From: Thalassotalea sp. HSM 43
GTDB lineage: Bacteria > Pseudomonadota > Gammaproteobacteria > Enterobacterales > Alteromonadaceae
DNA: 64,000 nucleotides
Direction of reading: 5' to 3'
Assembly (NCBI RefSeq): GCF_004752005.1
Contig: NZ_CP038493.1
Span: 3,806,302 to 3,870,301 of the forward strand
This document shows, piece by piece, positions 26,637 through 35,273 of the stretch. The notes under the pieces were generated by a model, which was not told the origin of the DNA, did no database searches, and saw only the letters and a list, made by a program, of their open reading frames with translations. The position numbers and the translations under genes are program-made. The stretch's first letter is position 1. Every line of letters starts with the position of its first letter.

Positions 26637-28355
26637 TCAATTGGTTGGTTTGGTTGAAGGATAAAGAATCTTCCTTATTTCAACAGGCCCTTTAGCTAGC
26701 CCTAATCTCTGGGCAGGTGTTTTACCGTCTTTGCCTGTAAGGCAAAAGTTGAAATACACTCTAAGTATTTGAAGCATCTTATTGACCATTGATGGGTTAT
26801 AAGGCTGCTTACCTCCCCAAACACGCCCCGCATTAGAAGACGATTGAATCGGACGCTCTAACAAGGATAGCCGCCGTCTAACAATTTGAAAAAAGTTATC
26901 TATTGGCTGAAGTGTTGAGCGCAGTAGTAGATTTATTTGTTCCTCAACGTCCATAAAGTTTGTGTCAGTAATGAAGGATACCCACTTATTGGCTTCGTTA
27001 ATCTTATGAATATCCACTGGATGCCAAACAAATGGATACTTATCCTGATGTATTGAATCATTGAGGCCATTCAACGCAATCGCCCGTAGCGCATCGTTTC
27101 TATTGTTGGCAACACCAGTTTCAATAATTTCGTCGATCAGAGTTTCGGTTTCGTTAACTAAATTTCGGCGCTCGTCTACAGTTAGAGACTTATCAATCTT
27201 CACATACATCGCATGACACTTCCCATCAGAAATCTGATTCGCAAAGGCTAGGCAGCACGCTCGGTTAATGCCCGAGTCTTGGTCTAAATGAAACGTTATG
27301 TCCTCACAGTGGCCTATAAGCTCTTCTAATAGCTTAAAATGAGCCAACATCGTGAATTCTGAACGAACTTGGGTTCCGGTATCTGGTAATTGTCTATTTT
27401 TACTTACTACAAACCTGTCGTCTTCGTCTAATTCCAATTCTTTTGTATTCGCATTTTTCTTGTCATCGAAATAGTCTCTTAATGTCCAGATTCTTGCGAA
27501 ATGGCGGTTGTGCATTTTAAGTCTGCTATCTTGGTTATATTCTGGTGAGGTAGATACAGCCTCAAGATCCACAGTATCGTCGTAATTAACATTCATTCCA
27601 AATACATACCTGCTAACTTTGTCTGCGGTTCCGACACCAGATAAAACAACATTTCTTTTATCTTTACGTCGTGTCCAATTGACGTTGTATTCCTGGCGGT
27701 CTGTAGATAATTGCAACTTATTCAAAGGTAATTTTTTAAGCCTTTCTTCTCTTTCATTTAGAAATGAGATGCTTCTCTCGTAGAACATATCAATCTTTTT
27801 GTATATAGCCTTTCCAGAAAGAGATGTAAGCTCCATAGCTCTATTTAGTGCTGTCTGATTGACAAGGAGCTTAAATAGGAATTCATTTTTAAACGTCTTA
27901 TTTTCGGGGTGATTTTTTCTCTTTTCTGAACCAACGGTGAAAGTTTTGTTGCAGCCCAGACATTCGTAACGCTGATGCCCTTTACTTGTTTTTCCGCGTT
28001 TCCTATATGTTTTCTTCTTGTTTATAGGTAGGCCGTAATTTACACAATCGACTTGGCTACACCCTTTGCCGTCTTGACGAATAATTTTTTGGTTGATGTC
28101 TAAATGACGAAACCTTAACATTTCATCTACTAAGGCCTGATTACTTTTAACAGACACATGCTTTCCGCAAGCTTTACAGCGAATAGCTGATGTAAACTTA
28201 CCAATACCTGTGACTATATAGTTTTGATCCTTACCAGTTGGTATGGCAGGCACATTGAAATTTTCGCATTCAGGGTCTGTGCAGCAGTTTACATTCACCC
28301 CTTCTACATCCCATGGAACCCTTGGGTTTATTTGCTGGCCAGATATTTGTCCCAA
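26637..28355 (-). CDS. Transposase-like protein with two N-terminal zinc ribbons
   Basis: A 572-residue protein. It has two Cys-x4-Cys...Cys-x2-Cys zinc ribbons (Cys25, 30, 60, 63 and Cys99, 104, 132, 135), the second leading into the TFTVGS segment seen in IS1/IS1595-type DNA-binding heads. A probable RNase H-fold core follows, with Asp219 (STDRQEYNVNW), Asp358/360 (HLDQDSG) and Glu500 (RRRLSLLERP) as candidate catalytic residues. The C-terminus (RVYFNFCLTGKDGKTPAQRLGLA) resembles transposase tails. The start is TTG with AGGA 7 nt upstream. It lies just inside the right inverted repeat, reading inward. The promoter overlaps a LexA box. The family is not one I can name. Confidence 0.75.
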   Translation of the reverse strand: MGQISGQQINPRVPWDVEGVNVNCCTDPECENFNVPAIPTGKDQNYIVTGIGKFTSAIRCKACGKHVSVKSNQALVDEMLRFRHLDINQKIIRQDGKGCSQVDCVNYGLPINKKKTYRKRGKTSKGHQRYECLGCNKTFTVGSEKRKNHPENKTFKNEFLFKLLVNQTALNRAMELTSLSGKAIYKKIDMFYERSISFLNEREERLKKLPLNKLQLSTDRQEYNVNWTRRKDKRNVVLSGVGTADKVSRYVFGMNVNYDDTVDLEAVSTSPEYNQDSRLKMHNRHFARIWTLRDYFDDKKNANTKELELDEDDRFVVSKNRQLPDTGTQVRSEFTMLAHFKLLEELIGHCEDITFHLDQDSGINRACCLAFANQISDGKCHAMYVKIDKSLTVDERRNLVNETETLIDEIIETGVANNRNDALRAIALNGLNDSIHQDKYPFVWHPVDIHKINEANKWVSFITDTNFMDVEEQINLLLRSTLQPIDNFFQIVRRRLSLLERPIQSSSNAGRVWGGKQPYNPSMVNKMLQILRVYFNFCLTGKDGKTPAQRLGLAKGPVEIRKILYPSTKPTN

Positions 28356-28373
28356 TAAAAAATCCTACACATA

Positions 28374-28389
28374 CTGTTTTTATGTACAG
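28374..28389 (-). promoter_or_regulatory. LexA box in the transposase promoter
   Basis: CTGTTTTTATGTACAG is CTGT-N8-ACAG, and the flanks make TACTG...CAGTA, the full 20-bp SOS consensus frame. It starts 19 nt upstream of the TTG start. It overlaps a plausible promoter on the minus strand: -35 TTGAAA, a 16-bp spacer and -10 TATACT, the last sharing bases with the box. A repressor bound here would block the transposase promoter. Confidence 0.8.
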
Positions 28390-28424
28390 TATATATAGGA
28401 TCTTTAAATTTTCAACTAACTTTC

Positions 28425-28448
28425 ATGCACACGAAAGGTCAATAGCTT
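28425..28448 (-). repeat. Right terminal inverted repeat
   Basis: The exact reverse complement of 18479-18502 (24 bp), beginning ATGCACACGAAA. It lies 70 nt upstream of the transposase start, the usual geometry for a transposon end. Confidence 0.9.
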
Positions 28449-28459
28449 GGGATTATCCC
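28449..28459. repeat. Right target-site duplication
   Basis: GGGATTATCCC, the same as 18468-18478 and in the same orientation. It continues as GCC plus seven T, the surviving 3' arm and U-run of the ancestral terminator. Confidence 0.85.
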
Positions 28460-28542
28460 GCCTTTTTTTGTGTGTTGTTGTACCGTGGTAAGTGCAGTGA
28501 TGTGACACGCTCTCTATAACAAAAGAGGACGTTTTAAAATAG

Positions 28543-29955
28543 CTACTTTTTACCGAGTAACGTAAATATTTTATCGGCAATGTCCGTGTTATCCTGATGA
28601 CCAATGAAGTTTTCTGCGCCATTTCCGAAGGCGTATACGGGGACATCAAGACCGGTATGGCCTGTACTCGTCCAACCGGTGCCAGTTTTTAAGTCTATGA
28701 TTTCTTTAATAAAACCATAGTAACGCGTAACCAGTTTTTCGTTGGTTTTTGTTTTACTTAGCTGCTTTTCTAGCGCTTCTTGCTGATTTTCCAGACGCAA
28801 GGTAACAAAATGACTTTGCTCAGAATCAGACAGCTTAAATCCGAGCGATGATGAAAGCGCATCGATGCTTAGTTCATCACTTGCCAATTGTTTTGCTAAG
28901 GCCAAAGGCGACTTGCTGAGTTTGTTGATGACTTTAGGTTGCCAGTTATACTTGCCGCTACTGCCGATGCTCATACCGCCGGTATTGTGATCAGCCGTTA
29001 GCACCACTAGGGTGTTCGGGTGTTCAGCAACATAGGCGTGTAAATACTCCATCGTCATTGCCAGATCATGCATTTCACCCATCGCATAAGCCATATCATT
29101 GGCATGTCCGCCCCAATCAACCTGAGACGCCTCGACTAACAAAAAGTAGCCATTGCTATTGTCTAAAGCTTTTACCGCCGCTTTGGTCATCTGTGTTAAT
29201 GGGTTTTGATAATTCAGGTCGACATTATTATCAATCGCGACAGGTGCGAATAAACCCAATAATTTATCACCTGATTGCACTTTGTTGAGCTGCGTAAAGT
29301 CGCTGAGGTATTGATAACCTTGTTCGCTAAACTCAGCAATTAAGTTGCGGTCTTCACGCTGAAAGTAACTTACACCACCACCTAACATAACATCCGCTTT
29401 CAGTTCACCGTCGATGGTGGAGTCAAGATAGTCATCGGCGATGGCATTATAATTTCTACGGCTTTCATTTTTTGCGATGTACGATGCAGGGGTTGCATGA
29501 ACAATTTGTGAGGTAACAGCAATGCCGGTGCGTTTGCCACGTTGCTTAGCGTACTCTAGTACGGTTAACTGCGGCTTTAGATGCACATCTACACCAATGG
29601 CACCATTGTAGGTTTTAACACCTGTAGCGAGCGCTGTGGCGCTGGCTGCTGAATCCGTGACATAACTGTTTGCTGGCGTGTGTTGGCCATCAATGGCTTG
29701 ATTTTTGGCGTAGCTAGACGGTGTGGTACTCGAACTGCCAACTAAGACTTTATCAAAGATGGTGGATTCAACCTTGGCAGTATTGGCATCGTCTTGCCAA
29801 AATCGATAGGCACTGGGATACACTGGGCCCATCCCATCGGCAACGATCATAATGATATTTTTTGGTAAAGGGGGAGTATCTGTTTTTGTTTGTTGTTTGG
29901 CCTGTGTTGATGCAGTCGCGACGCAAAGGGCTAAGCCAGATAATAGGTATTTCAA
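28543..29955 (-). CDS. phoA: Alkaline phosphatase (PhoA superfamily), exported
   Basis: A 470-residue periplasmic phosphomonoesterase with a signal peptide (MKYLLSGLALCVATASTQA). Metal-binding and catalytic segments are present: IMIVADGMGP, YVTDSAASATALATG with the nucleophilic Ser, EASQVDWGGHANDM, VVLTADHNTGG, and a final TGHTGLDVPVYAFG. The length fits bacterial alkaline phosphatases. Its shared downstream terminator was split by the transposon, which leaves the same-strand transposase gene directly downstream. No clear Pho box was found upstream. Confidence 0.92.
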   Translation of the reverse strand: MKYLLSGLALCVATASTQAKQQTKTDTPPLPKNIIMIVADGMGPVYPSAYRFWQDDANTAKVESTIFDKVLVGSSSTTPSSYAKNQAIDGQHTPANSYVTDSAASATALATGVKTYNGAIGVDVHLKPQLTVLEYAKQRGKRTGIAVTSQIVHATPASYIAKNESRRNYNAIADDYLDSTIDGELKADVMLGGGVSYFQREDRNLIAEFSEQGYQYLSDFTQLNKVQSGDKLLGLFAPVAIDNNVDLNYQNPLTQMTKAAVKALDNSNGYFLLVEASQVDWGGHANDMAYAMGEMHDLAMTMEYLHAYVAEHPNTLVVLTADHNTGGMSIGSSGKYNWQPKVINKLSKSPLALAKQLASDELSIDALSSSLGFKLSDSEQSHFVTLRLENQQEALEKQLSKTKTNEKLVTRYYGFIKEIIDLKTGTGWTSTGHTGLDVPVYAFGNGAENFIGHQDNTDIADKIFTLLGKK

Positions 29956-30054
29956 CTTGCTTTACTCATCTTTATCTAATCTGAAGAGCCATGATGTTAG
30001 CACAAAGAATTGGCTATTCATAAACCCTAACTCTAAGCACTAGAATCTCATCAG

Positions 30055-30138
30055 TTAGCGCTTTACTTAGCTCTTAACTTAGCTCTTAACTTAGCGCTTA
30101 AGCTAGCCCTTAATCTAGCCGTTAAGTGAGCCCTTAGG
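30055..30138. repeat. Seven degenerate 12-bp tandem repeats
   Basis: Seven consecutive 12-mers on the pattern yTAGCnCTTAAn (for example ttagctcttaac at 30067 and again at 30079). They fill the gap between the tdk stop and the phoA start. Most contain TTAA or CTTA cores; no ORF runs through them. Confidence 0.8.
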
Positions 30139-30159
30139 TAAACCAGTTAGAGCCTGGTT

Positions 30160-30744
30160 TTACGTTTTATCCCAAACCGCGGCTTTAAAATGTTTACGAC
30201 AAACAGATTCATACATGTCATTGCCACCAATTTGTACTTGTGAACCGCTGGTAACCGGTTTGCCTTGCTCATTAAAGCGGATAATGAAGTTTGCCTTACG
30301 GCCACAATGGCATACGGTTTTTAACTCAATGAGCTTGTCGGCCCAGGCCATTAATGCCGCACTGCCGCTAAAGGTTTGACCAAGAAAGTCGGTGCGAATG
30401 CCATAGGCAAGCACCGGAATGCCCAAATAATCAACGACATCGGTCAGTTGTTTGACTTGCTCTTCACTTAAAAATTGTGATTCATCGATCAATATGCAAT
30501 CGATAGTCTCTGCGGCTAACAGTTGATTGATTTCCTGGTATAGATTGCTGTCTTTATTAAATTGGCGTGCATCACTGCTTAATCCGATACGAGAGGTTAC
30601 TTTGCCTTGGCCAAAACGATCATCAAGTTGTGCGGTGAATATCACCGTTTTCATACCGCGTTCAAGATAATTGTATGATGACTGCAGTAACGACGTTGAT
30701 TTTCCGGCGTTCATTGCTGAGTAGTAAAAATATAATTGTGCCAT
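30160..30744 (-). CDS. tdk: Thymidine kinase
   Basis: Tdk phosphorylates thymidine to dTMP. The 194-residue type II enzyme has P-loop [24 protein letters not shown] (Walker B-like), the lid/substrate region [12 protein letters not shown], and zinc-binding Cys residues (CHCGRKA and VCRKH). The length equals the bacterial norm. It is the last of the leftward nucleoside genes but is separated from deoC by a terminator. Confidence 0.95.
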   Translation of the reverse strand: MAQLYFYYSAMNAGKSTSLLQSSYNYLERGMKTVIFTAQLDDRFGQGKVTSRIGLSSDARQFNKDSNLYQEINQLLAAETIDCILIDESQFLSEEQVKQLTDVVDYLGIPVLAYGIRTDFLGQTFSGSAALMAWADKLIELKTVCHCGRKANFIIRFNEQGKPVTSGSQVQIGGNDMYESVCRKHFKAAVWDKT

Positions 30745-30790
30745 AGTGGATATCTGGATTCTTTAGCTGAATTGATGAGTCAAGTATAGA

Positions 30791-30813
30791 AAAGCCCGCA
30801 TCTGCGGGCTTTG
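30791..30813. terminator. Terminator between deoC and tdk
   Basis: AAAGCCCGCA and TGCGGGCTTT form a 10-bp stem with a 2-nt loop, 35 nt beyond the deoC stop. Flanking A and T runs allow either direction. Confidence 0.88.
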
Positions 30814-30847
30814 ATTTAAATCGAATAGGGATTAACAAGCGGTATGA

Positions 30848-31615
30848 TTAGTAGCCGCTACTTTTTTTCACTTCACCGTGGCCCAGTGTTGCGAGTAAGT
30901 TACCAAGCAAGCCACTTGCACCAAAGCGGAACTTGGCCGGAGACAACCAGTCATCGCCTAGGATCTCCCGTGCCATATCCAAATAGTGTTTCGCATCTTC
31001 GGTTGTGCGCACACCACCAGCGGGTTTAAAACCAACGTTTTTATCCATGTCACGAATGACTTCCATCATGATACGAGCCGACTCTGGGGTAGCATTAACC
31101 GCAACTTTACCGGTTGATGTTTTAATAAAATCAGCACCCGCTTTAATTGAGATCTCACTCGCTTTACGAATCAACTCTTCGGTTTTCAGTTCACCGGTTT
31201 CAATGATAACTTTTAACTGTACGCTGTCTGGTAATGCTTGTTTACAGGCTTTAACCAAATCAAAACCGATTTGTTCATTACCCGCCATTAACGCCCGGTA
31301 AGGGAATACCACATCGACTTCATCGGCACCGTATTCCACCGATGCCTTGGTTTCAGCGACGGCTATATCGACATCGTCATTTCCGTGCGGAAAGTTAGTG
31401 ACAGTGGCAATCTTGATGCCGGTGCCAGCCAAACGCTTTTTCGCTGCGGGAATAAAACGAGGATAAATACAAATGGCCGCAGTGTTACCACCAGGCGAGC
31501 TGGCTTGATCGCAAAGTTTAGCGACAATTTCATCGGTGTCGGTATCATTAAGCGTCGTCAAATCCATATAACTGATGGCTTCTTTCGCGACGGCTTGTAA
31601 ATCTTGTTCAGTCAT
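30848..31615 (-). CDS. deoC: Deoxyribose-phosphate aldolase
   Basis: DeoC splits 2-deoxyribose-5-phosphate into glyceraldehyde-3-phosphate and acetaldehyde, the exit of deoxynucleoside catabolism. The enzyme is about 255 residues, with the E. coli-type opening [40 protein letters not shown] (catalytic Lys region) and [17 protein letters not shown] carrying the Schiff-base Lys. I chose the ATG at 31615 (MTEQDLQ), with GGGT upstream; ATGs at 31621 and 31627 remain possible. A hairpin separates it from nupC. Confidence 0.93.
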   Translation of the reverse strand: MTEQDLQAVAKEAISYMDLTTLNDTDTDEIVAKLCDQASSPGGNTAAICIYPRFIPAAKKRLAGTGIKIATVTNFPHGNDDVDIAVAETKASVEYGADEVDVVFPYRALMAGNEQIGFDLVKACKQALPDSVQLKVIIETGELKTEELIRKASEISIKAGADFIKTSTGKVAVNATPESARIMMEVIRDMDKNVGFKPAGGVRTTEDAKHYLDMAREILGDDWLSPAKFRFGASGLLGNLLATLGHGEVKKSSGY

Positions 31616-31632
31616 AAACATACCCATTTAAA

Positions 31633-31655
31633 TTAAAAGCCCGCGTTTGCGGGCT
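31633..31655 (-). terminator. Hairpin between nupC and deoC (possible attenuator)
   Basis: AGCCCGC and GCGGGCT pair around a 4-nt loop and are followed on the minus strand by TTTTAATTT. It begins 7 nt after the nupC stop and ends just before deoC, leaving no room for a separate deoC promoter. Partial read-through is therefore expected. Confidence 0.7.
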
Positions 31656-31661
31656 GGTTAA

Positions 31662-32915
31662 TTAACTTGCAAGTGAAATAAACACACCCGCTATCGCAGC
31701 ACTCATTAAGTTTGCTAGTGTTGCCGCAAATACTGCTTTCATACCCATCTGCGCTATATCGTGTCGACGGTTTGGTGCTAAGGTACCTAAACCACCTAAT
31801 AAAATCGCGATAGAAGAAAGGTTTGCAAAACCACACAAGGCAAAAGTGATGATAGCTTGAGTACCTGCACTTAATTCGTCTTTGTACTTAATAAAGTCGA
31901 CGTAAGCGACAAATTCATTAACCACAACCTTTTGGCCAAGGAAGCTACCAGCACGGAATGCTTCTTCCCATGGTACACCGAGTATCCAAGCAACAGGTTG
32001 CAACACATAGCCAAGAATCATCTCGAGAGTAAGGTAATCTGCGCCAAAAAAGCCACCAACCCAACCAATTAGGCCATTGAGTAATGCGATTAATGCAACG
32101 AATGCCATTAACATAGCACCAACATTGAGCGCCAGCATCATACCTTTAGAGGCACCTTCTGCAGCGGCGTCAATAACGTTAACGGGTTTTTTATCTTCTT
32201 CAGGCTCTTCGAGCTCAGAGATGTCGTTTTTCGGTTCATCAACCTCTGGCATAATAAATTTAGCCATCAATAAACCACCCGGTGCCGCCATGAACGATGC
32301 CGCAATAAGGTATTTAAGTTCAATACCCATGCCGGCATAGCCGACCAATACCGCACCAGCAACAGATGCCAGGCCACCGGTCATTACCGCAAATAACTCA
32401 GAACGGGTCATGGTTGGTAGGAACGGGCGCACAACCAACGGTGCTTCGGTTTGACCAACAAATATATTTGCTGTCGCCGATAGTGATTCCGGATCCGATG
32501 TTTTAAGAAACTTCGCTAATGCACCACCTAGGAAGGTAACGATTTTATCCATTATTCCTAGATAGTAGAGTACCGCAATTAATGAAGAGAAGAATACGAT
32601 GACGGGCAGAACGCGAATGGCAAAAACAAAGCCAACGCCATTTGCAAACATGGCATCTGTACCTAAGCCACCAAACAAAAAGGCAATACCCGCAGCAGAG
32701 TAGTCGATAACACTGCCAACGGCAGCAGATATACCTTCAAGAGCAATTCGACCTGTATCGCTGTACAGAACTAACGCTGCGAGTGTGATTTGAATTGCGA
32801 AGGCACCGCCAACGGTCCGCCAATTTATACTTTTTCTGTGTGAGCTCGCTAAATAGGCGACGCCTAATATAACAAATATACCCAACACACCACGTAACAT
32901 ATTAAAATCCATCAT
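31662..32915 (-). CDS. nupC: Concentrative nucleoside transporter (NupC family)
   Basis: A 417-residue inner-membrane nucleoside:cation symporter. It has multiple helices and the CNT core motifs NIFVGQTEAPLVVRPFL (substrate-binding Gln/Glu region), MTGGLASVAGAVLVGYAGMG and VVNEFVAYVDF, with the conserved second Glu, followed by ALCGFANLSSIAILLGGLG. A start at the second Met (32912) is equally possible. It lies 30 nt after udk and upstream of deoC, consistent with uptake feeding the salvage enzymes around it. Confidence 0.93.
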   Translation of the reverse strand: MMDFNMLRGVLGIFVILGVAYLASSHRKSINWRTVGGAFAIQITLAALVLYSDTGRIALEGISAAVGSVIDYSAAGIAFLFGGLGTDAMFANGVGFVFAIRVLPVIVFFSSLIAVLYYLGIMDKIVTFLGGALAKFLKTSDPESLSATANIFVGQTEAPLVVRPFLPTMTRSELFAVMTGGLASVAGAVLVGYAGMGIELKYLIAASFMAAPGGLLMAKFIMPEVDEPKNDISELEEPEEDKKPVNVIDAAAEGASKGMMLALNVGAMLMAFVALIALLNGLIGWVGGFFGADYLTLEMILGYVLQPVAWILGVPWEEAFRAGSFLGQKVVVNEFVAYVDFIKYKDELSAGTQAIITFALCGFANLSSIAILLGGLGTLAPNRRHDIAQMGMKAVFAATLANLMSAAIAGVFISLAS

Positions 32916-32945
32916 TACACCTATGGTTTGTTAAAGTTGTGCTTT

Positions 32946-33581
32946 TTAGTTCGCTAATTCGCGAACCTTTGCTTTGATTAGTTCGAGAGCCATACGGTTA
33001 CGACCCCCTTTAGTTATTACGATATCAGCGTGCTCTCTGGAGGGCTCGATGAATCGGTAATACATGGGTCTCACTGTCGTTTGGTACTGATGGACGACAG
33101 AATCGAGATCGCGACCTCGTTCTTCAAGGTCACGCTTTATTCGGCGGATAAGACAGATATCAAGAGCAGTATCCATAAAGATATTGATATCAAAACGCTG
33201 ACGCAATTGTTTATCGGTCAACAATAAAATACCTTCAACCAAGACAACTTTCGCTGGTTTTACGACTTCAACTTCTTTACTACGTGTATGTTCTTTATAA
33301 TTATAGACGGGAACTTCAATAGGGTGGCCTTCACTTAATTGAAACAGATGATGAGCGAGTAATTCATGCTCAAAGGCCTTCGGATGATCATAGTTTGTTT
33401 TCGTTCTATCTTCGAATTCAAGATGATCCTGACATCGATAGTAGGAGTCTTCTTTAATTATGGTCATCGATTGCTGACCTAATTCTTCGACAAGCTCATC
33501 ATAGATGGTTTGAGCGAATAACGACTTACCGGAGGCTGAGGCACCAACGACCGCAATTATTGTAAGGTTATTGATAGACAA
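32946..33581 (-). CDS. udk: Uridine kinase
   Basis: Udk phosphorylates uridine and cytidine to UMP and CMP. The 211-residue protein has the P-loop VVGASASGKSLFAQ, the substrate segment DSYYRCQDHLEFEDRTKTNYDHPKAFE, and VVLVEGILLL. Start choice is uncertain. TTG at 33581 (MSINNLTIIAV) has GAGAT upstream and gives the usual length; TTG at 33593 adds four residues. No ATG fits. It is first in a leftward run udk-nupC-deoC and divergent from deoB. Confidence 0.92.
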   Translation of the reverse strand: MSINNLTIIAVVGASASGKSLFAQTIYDELVEELGQQSMTIIKEDSYYRCQDHLEFEDRTKTNYDHPKAFEHELLAHHLFQLSEGHPIEVPVYNYKEHTRSKEVEVVKPAKVVLVEGILLLTDKQLRQRFDINIFMDTALDICLIRRIKRDLEERGRDLDSVVHQYQTTVRPMYYRFIEPSREHADIVITKGGRNRMALELIKAKVRELAN

Positions 33582-33759
33582 AACGTATCTCAAACTGTTT
33601 TTACTTGTAAATAGTATTGCCTATTTTTGCTCAAAAACTAGTCACTGTGGAGTAAAAAGTCTTTTTCCGTACAATTTACTAATTCATTCTATAATAAAGT
33701 TACAAACTTCGATTCTCTGGTTTACAGGCGGGTTACAAACCCCGAAAAAAGGTAGTGAT

Positions 33760-34974
33760 ATGGCGCGTGTATTGATTTTAGTTATAGATGGTTTTGGTTT
33801 AGGCGCAGCACCAGATGCTAAGGATTTTGGCGATATTGGTGCGAATACATTTGCTAATTTGGCAGATGAATTTTATGAGCAAAGTGGGCGAAAATTGGAT
33901 TTACCTACGTTGTCTAAGTTAGGTTTAATAAGCGCTGCAACCGCAGCCGGTAATAAGTCACCGGCGGTCAATGCGGTGGCGCCGTTAACCGGTGCATACG
34001 GTTATGCAGCTGAAATTAGCTCCGGTAAAGATACCCCAAGTGGCCATTGGGAAATGATGGGCGTACCTGTGCTGTTTGATTGGGGCTATTTTGCCGATAA
34101 AGAAAACTCATTCTCTGAAGAGCTTCTGACCAATGTTTATAAGAAAACCGGAATCCAAGGCAGTTTAGGTAATTGCCATTCTTCCGGTACCACAATTATC
34201 GCAGAGCTTGGCGAAGAGCATATGAAGACCGGTATTCCGATTTGTTATACATCAGCCGACAGTGTGTTTCAGGTAGCTGCTCATGAAGAAACGTTCGGAT
34301 TAGATAACTTACATAAGTATTGCGAACAAGTTCGCGAACTGTTAAATGAAATGGATTTAAATATAGGTCGAGTGATTGCCAGACCGTTTATTGGCAGTGG
34401 CCCGGATGATTTTGAGCGTACCGGTAATCGTCGTGATTACTCGATATTACCACCTGCACCTACGGTATTAGATAAAATCGTTGATGCCGGCGGTAAGGTT
34501 GTCAGTGTCGGCAAAATAGCAGATATATTTGCGCATCAAGGGATCAGTGAAAAATACAAGGCGACAGGTCTAGAAGCCTTGGTTGATACCAGTATTGAGC
34601 AGTTGCAGAACCAACCTGATAATACCTTAATCTTTACCAACTTAGTGAACTTTGACCAAGATTACGGCCATCGTCGTGACCCTGTCGGTTATGGTAAAGC
34701 GTTAGAGTATCTCGATCAGCGATTGACGGATATTGGTCCTGAATTAAAAGATGATGATTACGTTGTGTTGACCGCAGATCATGGCTGTGACCCAACATGG
34801 CATGGCAGTGATCACACCCGAGAGTACGTGCCGGTTATATTTTACAAACGCGATATGCCATCGATTAATTTAGGTGAGAGTGACACCTTTGCCGATATTG
34901 GAGCGACGGTAGCGGATATCTTTGGCGTGAGTGCTCCGGATTACGGTAAATCCTTAGCCGCTAAACTGGGCTAG
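33760..34974 (+). CDS. deoB: Phosphopentomutase
   Basis: DeoB interconverts (deoxy)ribose-1-phosphate and -5-phosphate, linking nucleoside phosphorylases to DeoC. The 404-residue protein (E. coli 407) belongs to the alkaline phosphatase superfamily: VIDGFGLGAAPDAKDFGD at the N-terminus, GKDTPSGHWEMMG with the phosphorylated Thr, VVLTADHGCDPTW, and GSDHTREYVPV for Mn binding. The ATG at 33760 has AAGG upstream. An in-frame extension to 33571 overlaps udk and is rejected. Confidence 0.95.
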   Translation: MARVLILVIDGFGLGAAPDAKDFGDIGANTFANLADEFYEQSGRKLDLPTLSKLGLISAATAAGNKSPAVNAVAPLTGAYGYAAEISSGKDTPSGHWEMMGVPVLFDWGYFADKENSFSEELLTNVYKKTGIQGSLGNCHSSGTTIIAELGEEHMKTGIPICYTSADSVFQVAAHEETFGLDNLHKYCEQVRELLNEMDLNIGRVIARPFIGSGPDDFERTGNRRDYSILPPAPTVLDKIVDAGGKVVSVGKIADIFAHQGISEKYKATGLEALVDTSIEQLQNQPDNTLIFTNLVNFDQDYGHRRDPVGYGKALEYLDQRLTDIGPELKDDDYVVLTADHGCDPTWHGSDHTREYVPVIFYKRDMPSINLGESDTFADIGATVADIFGVSAPDYGKSLAAKLG

Positions 34975-35133
34975 AGTCGCAACGATAGTAAAGGACAGAG
35001 TAAAGTATCGAGTAAAACACTGAGTAGAATACGGTAGCTTTGCACTTGCTTTGTCACTCGCGTTCACACGGCAAACGTTAAACGCAAAACGCATAGTTAA
35101 CGTGGTAAGCTGTCCCAGTTAACTGTTTTCATT

Positions 35134-35167
35134 AAAAAAGGGTTCTGACTATTCAGAACCCTTTTTC
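35134..35167. terminator. Bidirectional terminator between deoB and deoD
   Basis: AAAAAGGGTTCTGA pairs with TCAGAACCCTTTTT around a 4-nt loop. It serves the convergent deoB and deoD. The rest of the 299-bp gap (34975-35273) has a few degenerate agtaaa-type repeats and no ORF. Confidence 0.9.
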
Positions 35168-35273
35168 TGTCTTAAAGATTTTGTTTTATTGGCAGTTAAA
35201 ATACGAGTCAAAACCGTCGTATATTAGGCTTTATCTGCATCTGCTTAGCATTGCTGTATTCAATGACCAGCTG

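Larger units (their letters stand above)
18479..28448. mobile_element. Metal-resistance unit transposon (~9.97 kb)
   Basis: Bounded by 24-bp perfect terminal inverted repeats (18479-18502 and 28425-28448) and an 11-bp direct repeat. Joining the flanks restores the hairpin GGCGGGAT-T-ATCCCGCC followed by seven T, an ideal shared terminator for the convergent nhaA and phoA. Contents in order: MerR regulator, CDF exporter, transglutaminase-like protein, second CDF, CzcI-like protein, CzcB-like adaptor and CzcA-like pump, then a transposase reading inward from the right end. The interior looks more AT-rich and uses more TTG starts than the surroundings. There is a single transposase and no second IS copy, so this is a unit transposon rather than a composite one. 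The family is unassigned. Confidence 0.85.

Noticed and set aside
18479-28448. Composite transposon or Tn3-family element based on an apparent 38-bp inverted repeat
   Set aside because: The 38-bp length results from the palindromic target; the true repeat is about 24-28 bp. There is no resolvase and only one transposase.
33571-33759. N-terminal extension of deoB
   Set aside because: It overlaps udk and adds residues absent from the family; the ATG at 33760 has a ribosome-binding site.
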